A stretch of DNA of 64,000 nt. Source: Lysinibacillus fusiformis. Its GTDB lineage: Bacteria > Bacillota > Bacilli > Bacillales_A > Planococcaceae. The DNA lies in NCBI RefSeq assembly GCF_007362955.1, contig NZ_CP041696.1, positions 682,001-746,000 of the forward strand, read 5' to 3'. The stretch's first letter is position 1. Every line of letters starts with the position of its first letter. This document shows positions 44,281-53,787 of the stretch, one piece after another. The notes beneath the pieces are model-generated. The model was given only the letters and a program-made list of their open reading frames with translations. It made no database searches and had not been told where the DNA came from. A program made the position numbers and the translations under genes.

Positions 44281-45153
44281 TTAATGTTGACAATTTGGGC
44301 AAAAGACTGATGTGCGCCCGCCTATCGTCATTTGACACGTGTCTGTCCCACACGCTGGGCATATCTTTTTCCCATACATTTTTAATCGGTTTTGCATGCT
44401 TCCTGCCTCACCATTTATATTACGGTAATCTGAAATCGTTGAACCACCAGCTTCAATACTTTGACGAAGTACAGCTACAATCACCTCAAATAATTCACGT
44501 TTCCGCTTTTCACTAATACGGTTCATCTTGCGAGCAGGGTGAATTTTTTGAGCAAACAATGCCTCTGTGGCATATATATTGCCACAACCTGATATGACTT
44601 GCCCATCCATTATCACTTCTTTAACAGCTTTTTTCTCGTATTTCGGTAGCAGCGATTTGGCAATAAAATAATCACTCGCAGCCTCATCAAACGGCTCAGG
44701 TGCCATTTTTGTAAGTGGCGCATGATCTTCTATTTGAGCTAAAAAACGCAGTTCACCAAAGCGGCGAATATCCGAGTAAATTAAATAGCCACCGTCTGTC
44801 ATTTGGAATGTTGCATGAATATGTTTTTTAAATTTAGCCTCACCAATCTCCTCAGGTGAATTCACAACAAACCATGCACCTGTCATCCCTAAATGACTCA
44901 CTAAAATATACGGCACATCCTCTTTCAACAGGTGAAAAAATATATATTTTGCTCGGCGCTCAATCTTTTGAATGGTCATTTCCGTTAGCGCCTCTTCAAA
45001 GGCATCTGGCTCTGATTGTTTAACGATACATTGTTTTCCCTCACTAAAGGAAAGGCGAATAATTTCAGATAGCTGAACCTGTTCAATTGTACGTCCTTCA
45101 ATTTCAGGTTTTAACGCCTGGACAACACCTTCAACCTCTGGTAATTCAGGCAT
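44281..45153 (-). CDS. mutM: Formamidopyrimidine-DNA glycosylase
   Basis: Removes oxidised purines such as 8-oxoguanine and cuts the abasic site. The 290 residues begin MPELPEVEGVV, giving the catalytic Pro2 and Glu3. The H2TH region is near 160-220 (GNIYATEALFAQKIHPAR), and the C-terminal zinc finger is CPACGTDTCQ ... CPNCQH. It lies 11 bp after polA, in the base-excision-repair run polA-mutM. Confidence 0.97.
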   Translation of the reverse strand: MPELPEVEGVVQALKPEIEGRTIEQVQLSEIIRLSFSEGKQCIVKQSEPDAFEEALTEMTIQKIERRAKYIFFHLLKEDVPYILVSHLGMTGAWFVVNSPEEIGEAKFKKHIHATFQMTDGGYLIYSDIRRFGELRFLAQIEDHAPLTKMAPEPFDEAASDYFIAKSLLPKYEKKAVKEVIMDGQVISGCGNIYATEALFAQKIHPARKMNRISEKRKRELFEVIVAVLRQSIEAGGSTISDYRNINGEAGSMQNRLKMYGKKICPACGTDTCQMTIGGRTSVFCPNCQH

Positions 45154-45164
45154 TTAAACACCTC

Positions 45165-47792
45165 CTACTTCGCTTCGTACCATGTTGCTCCGTAGTTAAA
45201 GTCCACTTTTAATGGCACAGTAAGCTCGATCGCATTTTCCATTACTTCTGGTACGATTTTTTCAAGCAAGGCAAGCTCTTCTCTTGGTGCTTCAAAGATT
45301 AATTCATCGTGCACTTGTAAAAGTAGCTTTGCCTGCATATTTTCTTTTTTCAAACGAGCATCCATATCAATCATCGCTTTTTTAATAATGTCAGCGGCGC
45401 TTCCTTGAATTGGCGTATTCATTGCTGTGCGCTCTGCAAAGCTTCGTAGATTGAAATTGGAACTAGTAATATCGGGTAAATAGCGACGTCGATTTAAAAT
45501 TGTCGTAACAAAGCCATTAAACTTGGCATCCTGTACGATGTCATCCATATAACGTTTTACACCAGGGAAGCTCGCAAAATACTTGTCAATGAATGTAGCA
45601 GCCTCTTTACGCGTGATATCTAAATTTTGTGATAAGCCATAATCACTAATTCCGTAAACGATTCCAAAGTTAACCGCTTTAGCAGCTCGACGCATATTGC
45701 TATCGACCTCTTCGGCAGAAACATGGAACACATCCATCGCAGTACGCGTATGAACATCCATGCCTTCACGGAAAGCCTCTACTAAGTTTGGATCTTCAGA
45801 CATATGAGCAAGTACGCGCAGCTCAATTTGAGAATAATCGGCTGAGAATAGTATCCAATCCTTTTGGGAAGGTACAAACGCCTGACGAATTTTACGCCCT
45901 TCCTCCAAGCGAATTGGAATGTTTTGCAAGTTCGGATCTGTCGAGCTCAGACGTCCTGTTGCTGTTAATGCCTGTTGGAAGCGCGTATGCACCTTACTAT
46001 CTTGTTCATGAATTTCTTTTAGCAGACCCTCAATATAGGTTGATTGTAACTTGCCTAATTGACGATACATTAAAATATGTTCTATGATCGCATGCTCGGG
46101 TTTTAATTTTTCTAATACATCTGCAGCTGTGGAGTAGCCTGTCTTTGTTTTTTTGATGACAGGAAGTCCAAGCTTATCGAAAAGTATAACCCCTAGCTGC
46201 TTTGGTGAATTAACATTAAATGCTTCCCCTGCTTCAGCATAAATAGCTTGCTCAAGGATTACTAACTTATCATTCAGTTCCTGTCCCATTTCTTCTAACG
46301 TGGCACGGTTCACCTTAATCCCTTCACTTTCCATTTCACTTAAGATGGCTGCTAGTGGCAGTTCTAAATTTTTATAAAGATCATACTGTTCGTTTTCTCG
46401 CAGTAACTCCTCAAGCTTCGGTTGTAATGTCCAAACAGCAAAAGCTTTACGGCTAGCATGTTCAGCAAGCGCATCTGTGTCTGGTACAGCACGTTTTGCT
46501 CCTTTTCCGTAAACCGATTCATTAGCTTGTACATCACGATAGCCAAGTTCCTTTGCAAGAGTTGCCACATCATCACCACTAAGTGCAGGATTATTAATAT
46601 AAGATGCAAGCAGTAAATCAAAGTCAACACCTGCTAAATGAATCCCCTCACGATTTAATGCAGCCTGAGAAGCCTTTGAATCTGCCATATACTTGACCTT
46701 TGTCGCATCCTCTAACCAGCGACGAAGAATATCTGATTTTACGGCAACATCAAACGGTACATATTTTGTAGCTGTACCGTCTGTAAAAGCAATCCCAAGT
46801 TGCCGGCATGTATGGTAATGCTCGTCCTCTAGCTCCACATGTATTGCCATAACATCCTTTAGGAACTCAGGTTGTACCTCTTGTACAATGTCAAAGTCAA
46901 ATGGCGCACGTTCTTCTTCCTCAATCGTAAAATCACTTTTTTCGAGCAGTGATTTAAAGCCAAGCTCCTGCCACACATCAATGAGCGCTTCTTCATTCGG
47001 ACCGCTGTAGTTAAGCTCTGTGAATGTTACTTCAATTGGAGCATCTGTAAAAATCGTTGCAAGCTTTTTACTCATAAGTGCCTGGCCTTCGTTCGCAACA
47101 AGCTTTTCTTTCATTTTCGAAGCCTTTAAGGTATCCATTGCCTCGTAAAGTGCCTCGACTGATCCATGCTCTTTTAACAACTTAACGGCAGTCTTTTCAC
47201 CTACGCCAGGAACGCCAGGAATATTATCTGAAGCATCCCCCATTAAACCTTTCATATCGATAATTTGCAATGGAGTAAGCCCATATTTCTCCTCAATAAA
47301 GGCTGGTGTATTTTTTTCAATTTCAGTAATACCCTTTTTCGTAATATATACCGTTACCTGTTCTGTTGCGAGCTGTGTTAAATCACGGTCTCCCGACACG
47401 ATGATGACATCCATATCCTGTGTTGCTGCTTCCTTAGCCAGGGTCCCAATAATATCGTCTGCTTCGTACATTTCAAGTTCATAGCGTTTAATACCATATG
47501 CATCGATAAGCTTACGCAAATATGGAAACTGCTCAGATAATTCTGGTGGTGTTTTCTGACGTCCGCCTTTATATTCTGTAAACGTGTCATGACGGAAAGT
47601 AGTCTTTCCCGCATCGAAGGCAACGAGCATTTTTGTCGGCTGCTCTTCCTCCAAAATCCTTTGTAACATTGTCGTAAATCCGTACACTGCATTCGTATGA
47701 ATGCCACTATCATTCGTTAACAATGGCAACGCAAAAAACGCGCGATACGCTAAACTATTGCCGTCCAGTAATAGCAATTTTTCCTTTGTCAT
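45165..47792 (-). CDS. polA: DNA polymerase I
   Basis: Repair and Okazaki-fragment polymerase. From ATG at 47792 it has 875 residues; the frame is open 25 codons further, but GCAGGAGGA sits directly before this ATG. Domains are a 5'-3' exonuclease (about 1-300, EADDIIGTLAKEA and VSGDRDLTQL), a 3'-5' exonuclease-like domain without its acidic residues (about 310-470, so proofreading is not expected, as in other Bacillus PolA) and family A polymerase (DYSQIELRVLAHMSEDPNLV and QVHDELIFEAP). Confidence 0.97.
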   Translation of the reverse strand: MTKEKLLLLDGNSLAYRAFFALPLLTNDSGIHTNAVYGFTTMLQRILEEEQPTKMLVAFDAGKTTFRHDTFTEYKGGRQKTPPELSEQFPYLRKLIDAYGIKRYELEMYEADDIIGTLAKEAATQDMDVIIVSGDRDLTQLATEQVTVYITKKGITEIEKNTPAFIEEKYGLTPLQIIDMKGLMGDASDNIPGVPGVGEKTAVKLLKEHGSVEALYEAMDTLKASKMKEKLVANEGQALMSKKLATIFTDAPIEVTFTELNYSGPNEEALIDVWQELGFKSLLEKSDFTIEEEERAPFDFDIVQEVQPEFLKDVMAIHVELEDEHYHTCRQLGIAFTDGTATKYVPFDVAVKSDILRRWLEDATKVKYMADSKASQAALNREGIHLAGVDFDLLLASYINNPALSGDDVATLAKELGYRDVQANESVYGKGAKRAVPDTDALAEHASRKAFAVWTLQPKLEELLRENEQYDLYKNLELPLAAILSEMESEGIKVNRATLEEMGQELNDKLVILEQAIYAEAGEAFNVNSPKQLGVILFDKLGLPVIKKTKTGYSTAADVLEKLKPEHAIIEHILMYRQLGKLQSTYIEGLLKEIHEQDSKVHTRFQQALTATGRLSSTDPNLQNIPIRLEEGRKIRQAFVPSQKDWILFSADYSQIELRVLAHMSEDPNLVEAFREGMDVHTRTAMDVFHVSAEEVDSNMRRAAKAVNFGIVYGISDYGLSQNLDITRKEAATFIDKYFASFPGVKRYMDDIVQDAKFNGFVTTILNRRRYLPDITSSNFNLRSFAERTAMNTPIQGSAADIIKKAMIDMDARLKKENMQAKLLLQVHDELIFEAPREELALLEKIVPEVMENAIELTVPLKVDFNYGATWYEAK

Positions 47793-48014
47793 TTTATATT
47801 CCTCCTGCGTTGTCGTCGTCATCCTATTGTAAAACGAAAACGTATGTTTGAAAATGCCTCTTCCCATTACTTTATCGGGAAAACAAACTTTTTACCAATC
47901 ATAGGGACGAAAATGCGATAAAATTTCTAAATCAAACAAAACTGGAACCGTACGAGCTCAATTCGTCAAAAAAAGCCAATTGCACAAACTTGGCAATCGA
48001 CTTCCGTAATAATA

Positions 48015-48458
48015 TTAACTCACTCTGCTTGCTTGACCTTTACGAAAGAAAATTTCCTCGTAAATAACAGTCATAATAAAAGCATTCATAAAAGCAATCA
48101 CTAAAAATAAAGGCATGCCACCAAGCTCAGGCTGTGTAAGCTCTGTACTAAATACCATGACTGTACCAATTTGCGCTAAGAAGAAAATGAAGCCAACTCC
48201 AACCTGCCAAATAGGATGCTTTACTTTACGTTTCTCATACCAGAACATTTTTTTAAATGCCTTACGTACATCCTCCGCAATAACTAAACCTAATAAAAAT
48301 AAAACCACAAAAAATACCGGTATATAATAAACACTTTTCGTCATCCATGCAAAATCTGTTAGTCGGAAGAAAAGTGTAAACAACGATGCCATACTACAAG
48401 CTATTCCTAAATTTTGGAGCCACGTGCTAATTTGTAATTTCACAGCTATTACCCCCAT
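48015..48458 (-). CDS. Small multipass membrane protein
   Basis: A 147-residue protein with four predicted transmembrane helices (about 12-30, 42-62, 85-105, 115-140) and a basic loop KKMFWYEKRKVKH between helices two and three. I cannot name a family; it resembles small bacillar proteins of unknown function. It is separate from polA and from hflC, which has its own terminator. Confidence 0.7.
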   Translation of the reverse strand: MGVIAVKLQISTWLQNLGIACSMASLFTLFFRLTDFAWMTKSVYYIPVFFVVLFLLGLVIAEDVRKAFKKMFWYEKRKVKHPIWQVGVGFIFFLAQIGTVMVFSTELTQPELGGMPLFLVIAFMNAFIMTVIYEEIFFRKGQASRVS

Positions 48459-48532
48459 TTATCATATCTAAACATCATAATTCTATCAGAAAATAGCATT
48501 CTATGAAACACCTAATTATAAATTTCTATAAC

Positions 48533-48580
48533 AAAAAAGCGAAAATTTCGCACTATATTAGTACGTAATTTCCGCTTTTA
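48533..48580 (-). terminator. hflC terminator
   Basis: On the minus strand AAAAGCGGAAATT pairs with AAATTTTCGCTTTT across a long loop and ends in TTTTTTG. Confidence 0.7.
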
Positions 48581-48604
48581 CATATCCCTGCAAGGATTAC
48601 TAAA

Positions 48605-49615
48605 TTATTGTATATAGCCCGATAAAAGTTTTGCGTAAGGTGAAGTGGATGGCAAAATAATAACTGTCTCTTCACCCACCGTTTTCTTATACGACTCAAG
48701 CGTACGATACAACGAATAGAACTCCGGATCTTGCGAGAACGAGCTATTATAAATTTTCGCTGCCTCGGCTTCACCATCCGCTTGAATCAATGCTGCATCC
48801 TTATTTGCCTTTGCAAGCATTTCTTGAACTTCTCTATCTGTCTGTGCCTCCATACGACGCTTCTCCGCATCACCCTCTGATAAATACTTTTGAGCAATCG
48901 ATTCACGTTCTGAAACCATATTCGTAAATACAGACTTCTCATTTTCAGCTGGTAGGTCGATACGACGAATACGCACATCGACTACTTCTATACCATAATT
49001 ATCTTTTGCTAATAATTCATTAACACTTGCTGTCACACGGTCGTTAATGCCCCCACGCTTAGAGTCTTTATCACTGATAATATCTTTGTATTTAATCTGT
49101 CCAAGCTCTGAACGAATGACCGAATAGATGAATTCCTCCATACGAGTTTCTACCTTTTCAATCGTCCCAGCATTTGAAATTAAGAGCTTTGGATCTGTAA
49201 TACGCCATACCGCATAATTATCAATAATAATACGTTTTTTATCTTGTGTATTAATCTCCTCTTCTGAAATTTCGTATGTCATTTGATTTTTTGGTAATCT
49301 CGTCACACTTTGAATAAACGGCACCTTCATATTCAACCCAGGTTCACGTTCAAATTTCACCACTTCCCCAAATTGACGAACAACGACATACTCAGATTCT
49401 TTTACGATATAAACATTCGCAAATAAAATAACTGCTATTGCGAAAACGACTGTTAACGTCACAACGAGGGAAATATATTTCTTTGGATTCATCGGACCCT
49501 TCTTGGACATTTTCACAACATTATCACCAGTGTCATCTTCAGTAGAAGCGGTTTTTTTCGGTTTCCCAGATAAAAAACTCAGAAATTTATCAAGGTCATT
49601 ATTTTTTTGATCCAT
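48605..49615 (-). CDS. hflC: Membrane SPFH protein HflC
   Basis: Membrane-anchored SPFH/band-7 protein; HflKC is best known as the FtsH-protease regulator. The 336 residues have a long N-terminal tail, one transmembrane helix (about 48-68), and the SPFH domain (VRQFGEVVKFEREPGLNMKV, about 79-98). An alpha-helical segment follows (RRMEAQTDREVQEMLAKANK, about 250-269). It overlaps hflK by one base, so translation is coupled. Confidence 0.9.
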   Translation of the reverse strand: MDQKNNDLDKFLSFLSGKPKKTASTEDDTGDNVVKMSKKGPMNPKKYISLVVTLTVVFAIAVILFANVYIVKESEYVVVRQFGEVVKFEREPGLNMKVPFIQSVTRLPKNQMTYEISEEEINTQDKKRIIIDNYAVWRITDPKLLISNAGTIEKVETRMEEFIYSVIRSELGQIKYKDIISDKDSKRGGINDRVTASVNELLAKDNYGIEVVDVRIRRIDLPAENEKSVFTNMVSERESIAQKYLSEGDAEKRRMEAQTDREVQEMLAKANKDAALIQADGEAEAAKIYNSSFSQDPEFYSLYRTLESYKKTVGEETVIILPSTSPYAKLLSGYIQ

Positions 49616-50583
49616 TAGTTACCGCTCCCTTCTTTTTTCTCTGTTGTTGCCTGCTGTGCTGTCGGTTGCAGTCCTGGTAGTGGCAAGTACTTCATCGTAT
49701 TACCATCGTCATTCATAATGTAAAGCTTCGCTTTCGGTAATACATTTTCAAGTGTTTCTAATATTAATCGCTCACGTGTAATTTGTTGATTGCCTTTATA
49801 CTGTTCATACATTTTATTGAAGACTGCTACATCCCCTTGTGCTTGCTCGATACGCGCAGTCTTTGCACCTTCGGCTTTGGAAATAATGGCATCCTTTTCA
49901 CCTTGTGCCTCGTTAATGCGCTTATTCACATATTTTTCTGCTTCATTTATTTTTGTATTTTTCGTTTCTAGCGCATCTGTTACAGCTGTAAAGGCTGCTC
50001 GAACGTCTTTGTTTGGTAGCTCAACATCCTGTAATTTCACACCTAAAATACTGACACCAATATCATATTTTTCAATAAGAGTGACGAGTAAATCACGTGT
50101 TTTAGCTTCGATATCACCTTTTCCATCTGTTAACGCAGCATCAATGCCTGAGCTTCCAATAATCGAGCGAATTGCACTTGATGTGGCACTATGTAAAATC
50201 CCCTCTGGTTTTTGTGCATTGAATAAGTATTTACGTGGATCTGTAATTTTCCATTGAACGACTAGATCCGTTATGACAATGTTGTCATCTCCAGTGATCA
50301 TTTTCGTTTCAGCATCATAGGCCTCTAACTCACCTTCTTTGTTTTGCTTATAGCCAAACTGTAAACTAAATGTTTCTTTCGATAAAATCTCAACGGATTG
50401 TACGGGCCAAGGTAATTTAAAGTGTAAACCAGGGTTTGTAACCATATCATCGGCACGACCAAATGTAATAACAACTGCTTGTTCTGATTCATCTACTGTG
50501 TACCACGATGTAAATACAGCGATCAGTGCTACAATCCCGAAAATTCCAAGTCCCACCATCATTAGTGTCTTTTTCACACTCAT
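49615..50583 (-). CDS. hflK: Membrane SPFH protein HflK
   Basis: Partner of HflC, 322 residues: N-terminal transmembrane helix (about 7-27), then the SPFH domain (VITFGRADDMVTNPGLHFKL, about 38-57) and a helical region (KYVNKRINEAQGEKDAIISK). A start behind AGGGAGGAAC is clear. HflK precedes HflC as in other bacteria. The pair is not found in every Bacillus, and no ftsH gene is nearby. Confidence 0.9.
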   Translation of the reverse strand: MSVKKTLMMVGLGIFGIVALIAVFTSWYTVDESEQAVVITFGRADDMVTNPGLHFKLPWPVQSVEILSKETFSLQFGYKQNKEGELEAYDAETKMITGDDNIVITDLVVQWKITDPRKYLFNAQKPEGILHSATSSAIRSIIGSSGIDAALTDGKGDIEAKTRDLLVTLIEKYDIGVSILGVKLQDVELPNKDVRAAFTAVTDALETKNTKINEAEKYVNKRINEAQGEKDAIISKAEGAKTARIEQAQGDVAVFNKMYEQYKGNQQITRERLILETLENVLPKAKLYIMNDDGNTMKYLPLPGLQPTAQQATTEKKEGSGN

Positions 50584-50684
50584 GTCTGTTCCTCCCTTTT
50601 ACTTAGTACTATTGTTTACGAGAAAACTTACAAAAAGTTTCAAGAAAATAATATTTATTAGGCATTTTACACAGTTTCATAAAT

Positions 50685-50721
50685 CAAAATATCCTGTCAC
50701 CAATTAAGGCAACAGGATATT
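50685..50721 (-). terminator. lrgB terminator
   Basis: On the minus strand ATATCCTGT/ACAGGATAT, overlapping the lrgB stop, is followed by TTTTGATTT. Confidence 0.75.
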
Positions 50722-51417
50722 CATAACAAGTTGTTCAAATAGAGGGAAAAACGTTGTTGATAGAACTATACTCATTAATGCCGCAACAACCATGGCAAGA
50801 CTTGCGAAAGTACCTTCAAGCTCACCAAACTCAAATGCTTTAGAAGTACCTGTACCATGCGCCCCCATCCCAAGCATTAAACCTTTTGCGGATGGTGTAC
50901 GAAAATGACTTAAGCGAATGATGATTGGCGCAAGTAGGCTACCAAGAATACCCGTAGTCATAACGAAAACAGCTGTAAGTGTAGGCGAACCGCCAATCAT
51001 ATTTGAAATATCCATGGCGATAGGTGTTGTGACAGAACGAGGTACTAAACTATGCACTAGTTCGTCATTTAATCCAACCACTATTGCGATGAAAAATGAT
51101 GAGATAATCGCAACAGCTGACCCAACGGCAATACTGAGAAAAATTTCAAAGGCATGTTTTTTTAGAAGCGAGAAATTTTTATAAATCGGTACGGCAAAGG
51201 CAATTGTCGCTGGCCCAAGTAAGTTCGTTAAAATACTGGCACCTGCATTATAGGATTTATAGGAAGTTCCTGTTAGCAGCAATACCAAAATAATGACTAT
51301 CGGTGTTATAAGCATAGGTGTAAGCCATTCTTTTTTAAACTTTTGATAAAATACTTTGCAAGTGTAAAAAATTGCCATAGTTCCTAGTAAGCTAAGCACA
51401 GCAATCAACATACTCAT
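50704..51417 (-). CDS. lrgB: LrgB/CidB-family membrane protein
   Basis: Membrane protein of 237 residues with six to seven helices and the family segments AKGLMLGMGAHGTGTSKAFE (about 180-199) and SVTTPIAMDISNMIGGSPTL (about 130-149). LrgAB/CidAB are holin-like; B. subtilis YsbAB (PftAB) is a pyruvate transporter controlled by LytST. It overlaps lrgA by 4 bp. No lytST gene is in the window. Confidence 0.92.
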   Translation of the reverse strand: MSMLIAVLSLLGTMAIFYTCKVFYQKFKKEWLTPMLITPIVIILVLLLTGTSYKSYNAGASILTNLLGPATIAFAVPIYKNFSLLKKHAFEIFLSIAVGSAVAIISSFFIAIVVGLNDELVHSLVPRSVTTPIAMDISNMIGGSPTLTAVFVMTTGILGSLLAPIIIRLSHFRTPSAKGLMLGMGAHGTGTSKAFEFGELEGTFASLAMVVAALMSIVLSTTFFPLFEQLVMNILLP

Positions 51418-51782
51418 GCAGTATCACTCTTCTTTCGTTGCTCTAGCCATTGAGCTGTATAACCCGTCACTAGCATGACGACAATGGCACTCACTACGAT
51501 CACAAGGACGACTTTCATGCCCTGTACACCGAACAATGCATCATAATCGATAACACCGATTGCAGATGGAATGAAAAACAATAATAATTCACTCAGTAAT
51601 AATCCAGCGCCTAACTCAATCCATTCAAGTTTTATGATATGAAACTGTAATAGTAAAAACAATAATACTAGGCCAATTATGCTCCCTGGAATCGGCAAGT
51701 GAAGTATACGTGCAATACTATTCCCGACAAATAATAGTATATAAAGATAGCCAATTTGCACGAGACTTTTGGCGATTTTCAT
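51414..51782 (-). CDS. lrgA: LrgA/CidA-family membrane protein
   Basis: A 122-residue protein with four helices and the LrgA core LPIPGSIIGLVLLFLLL (about 29-45), followed by IPSAIGVIDY. It forms one transcript and probably one complex with LrgB (4-bp overlap). Small size and holin-like shape fit LrgA/PftA. Confidence 0.9.
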   Translation of the reverse strand: MKIAKSLVQIGYLYILLFVGNSIARILHLPIPGSIIGLVLLFLLLQFHIIKLEWIELGAGLLLSELLLFFIPSAIGVIDYDALFGVQGMKVVLVIVVSAIVVMLVTGYTAQWLEQRKKSDTA

Positions 51783-51849
51783 GGTTAACCTTCTCTCATT
51801 CTTTTTATGCTACTATACTTTACACCTATTTTACGTAAGAGTAAAACAC

Positions 51850-51892
51850 AAAAAGAATCCATCTCCAAAAACTTTGGAAATAGATTCTTTTT
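51850..51892. terminator. Long hairpin with A/T-runs upstream of lrgA
   Basis: AAAAAGAATC and GATTCTTTTT enclose ATCTCCAAA/TTTGGAAAT, giving a stem of about 18 bp. It lies in the gap between phoR and lrgA and can stop transcription from phoR. Confidence 0.75.
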
Positions 51893-52251
51893 GTGGTGTA
51901 GCAACAACTATAAAGTGAAACTTCAATCAGTGGGGTTTTCTTCATCCCCTACAATAAATAAGGAACACAAGCTTTTTCACATCCTGTGAAAAAGCTTGTA
52001 TGACCAACATCCTGCCGCCCCGAACCAATCGGGCTTTTATGGTCAGTTGATCGACCATCTTGTTGACTCGTGCTCATCTTTCAACTATAGGTGGGCGTCT
52101 TACTGACCGTTAATGCGGGGTAAAACATCTATGCATGTGCATACAAGTTTATCAAGCAACTTTTCGTCTTATTAAACTATATGGGGGGGTTTCTACAAAT
52201 TAGTATAGCCCCTTAATGTGAATCTTACATATGGCTATTGTAAAGAATTCG
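51893..52251. other. Structured non-coding stretch, possible IS200/IS605-type end remnant
   Basis: No gene is visible. It holds the perfect palindrome CAAGCTTTTTCACA/TGTGAAAAAGCTTG with a 3-nt loop (51968-51998). On the minus strand there is also a TGACC...GGTCA stem enclosing GCCCGA/TTCGGG (about 51999-52044) and a segment GGTCAGTAAGACGCCCACC (about 52090-52109). Such segments, ahead of a terminal palindrome, recall the 3' ends and guide-RNA region of IS200/IS605 (TnpB) elements, but no tnpB coding sequence is left. The family assignment is from memory only. Confidence 0.35.
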
Positions 52252-53787
52252 TTAATTTTTAGGAATCATGACAATCATTTTTGTACCGACGCCAACTTCA
52301 CTTTCCACCTGAATACGCCCATGATGTGCCTCCACTAGATGCTTTACAATGGCAAGTCCTAAGCCTGTTCCGCCAGAATTTCGACTTCGTGCACGATCCA
52401 CACGATAAAACCGTTCAAAAACACGCGCAATTTCATGCTTTTCAATACCAATACCTTCATCCTCGATTTCAAGAATGCCGTACGTTTCATCTTCCTTCAA
52501 ACGAATTGTCACAGTTGTATTTTCTGGTGAATACGTAATCGCGTTGGTAATTAAATTCGTAACAATTTGTATAATGCGATTGGCGTCACCCATTACCTCT
52601 ACATCTCGAGCAATATCAACGTTAAAGCTCATATTTTTTTCATCTAAGCGTGGGCCAGTTAGCTCCGCTCCTCGTATGAGCACTTCTTGCAAACTCATCG
52701 GCATAATATTAACGGTAAAACCATGTTGTTCAATCTTCGATAGCTCTAGTAAATCTTGAATGAGCATTTGGAGACGATTACTTTCTTTGTGAATAATTTC
52801 CAAAAAAGACAGCAACATCTTTTCATCCTTATAGGCGCCGTCCAGCAATGTCTCTGAAAAACCTTTAATAGACGTAATGGGCGTACGAAGTTCATGGGAT
52901 ACATTCGCGACAAAGTCTTTACGTATTTGCTCTAAACGTACAAGCTCGGTAATATCATGCATAACAATCACAACACCGAGCCATCTTCCGTGATCTCCAA
53001 TAACGGGTGCACCATATACTTCTTTATTATATAACTCTTGTTGGACTTCCATCTTAATTTGCTGACGATAGGGCATTTCTGTTAAAAACACATGGTCGAT
53101 AAATTGCTCTAATGATTTTGGCAAGCCAATTGTACGAAAAACCTTTCCTTGCACGTCTTCAAGTTGCATACCAAAGCGCTCTAAAAATACACGATTGACA
53201 ATCGAGATATTCCCTTCGCGCCCGATCATCATGAGCGAGCTTCCCATATTTTCAATTAGAGTTTTAAGCCTTTCCTCTTCTACCTCACGTATTGTTGTAA
53301 TATCCTGCAAATTGCGCGCCAAAATATTGATGGAATGACTAAGTGGCATCGTGCGTTCCTGCTCATTTTCATGGGCACGTGCTCGATAATTCCCTTTTGC
53401 AAGCTCAAGTGCCGTTTCTGTCACATTATCAATAGGTGCGGTGAAATTCTGAATCATATAGCGACTGACAACTGCTATTAATATAATAGTTATTAAAAAT
53501 AATATCGCGAGTACTATATAGAGACGCGCATGTAGATAGGATAGTAGCGAATCATTATTTTCAATTGTTTGGACTACAAATAACGCCTCTTTATCGTCAG
53601 TAGATAGTGTTATCTGTCGTTCCTCTAATACTTTGTCTATCGTTTCTTGAATATACGGTCTCGCCTGTTCATTGTATTGCTCTATATAAACAGGAAAAAG
53701 CTGACCTATAACAATAATTAGGACAGCTAGTATTGTTCCGAGCAATAGCATGAATGTCAAGAATAAGCGGTTGCTCATTGATTTCAT
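52252..53787 (-). CDS. phoR: Sensor histidine kinase PhoR
   Basis: Membrane sensor kinase for phosphate limitation. The 511 residues have two transmembrane helices (about 8-28 and 88-110) with an extracellular loop between them, then a HAMP-like segment, a PAS domain (about 180-270) and HisKA with FVANVSHELRTPITSIKGF. The ATPase domain has ANRIIQIVTNLITNAITYSP and GGTGLGLAIVKHLVEAHHG. It overlaps phoP by 4 bp and is co-transcribed with it. Confidence 0.94.
   Translation of the reverse strand: MKSMSNRLFLTFMLLLGTILAVLIIVIGQLFPVYIEQYNEQARPYIQETIDKVLEERQITLSTDDKEALFVVQTIENNDSLLSYLHARLYIVLAILFLITIILIAVVSRYMIQNFTAPIDNVTETALELAKGNYRARAHENEQERTMPLSHSINILARNLQDITTIREVEEERLKTLIENMGSSLMMIGREGNISIVNRVFLERFGMQLEDVQGKVFRTIGLPKSLEQFIDHVFLTEMPYRQQIKMEVQQELYNKEVYGAPVIGDHGRWLGVVIVMHDITELVRLEQIRKDFVANVSHELRTPITSIKGFSETLLDGAYKDEKMLLSFLEIIHKESNRLQMLIQDLLELSKIEQHGFTVNIMPMSLQEVLIRGAELTGPRLDEKNMSFNVDIARDVEVMGDANRIIQIVTNLITNAITYSPENTTVTIRLKEDETYGILEIEDEGIGIEKHEIARVFERFYRVDRARSRNSGGTGLGLAIVKHLVEAHHGRIQVESEVGVGTKMIVMIPKN

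Noticed and set aside
47793-47867. 25-residue N-terminal extension of PolA
   Set aside because: AGGAGGA lies directly before the inner ATG, and PolA proteins begin close to KLLLLDGNSLAYRAF.
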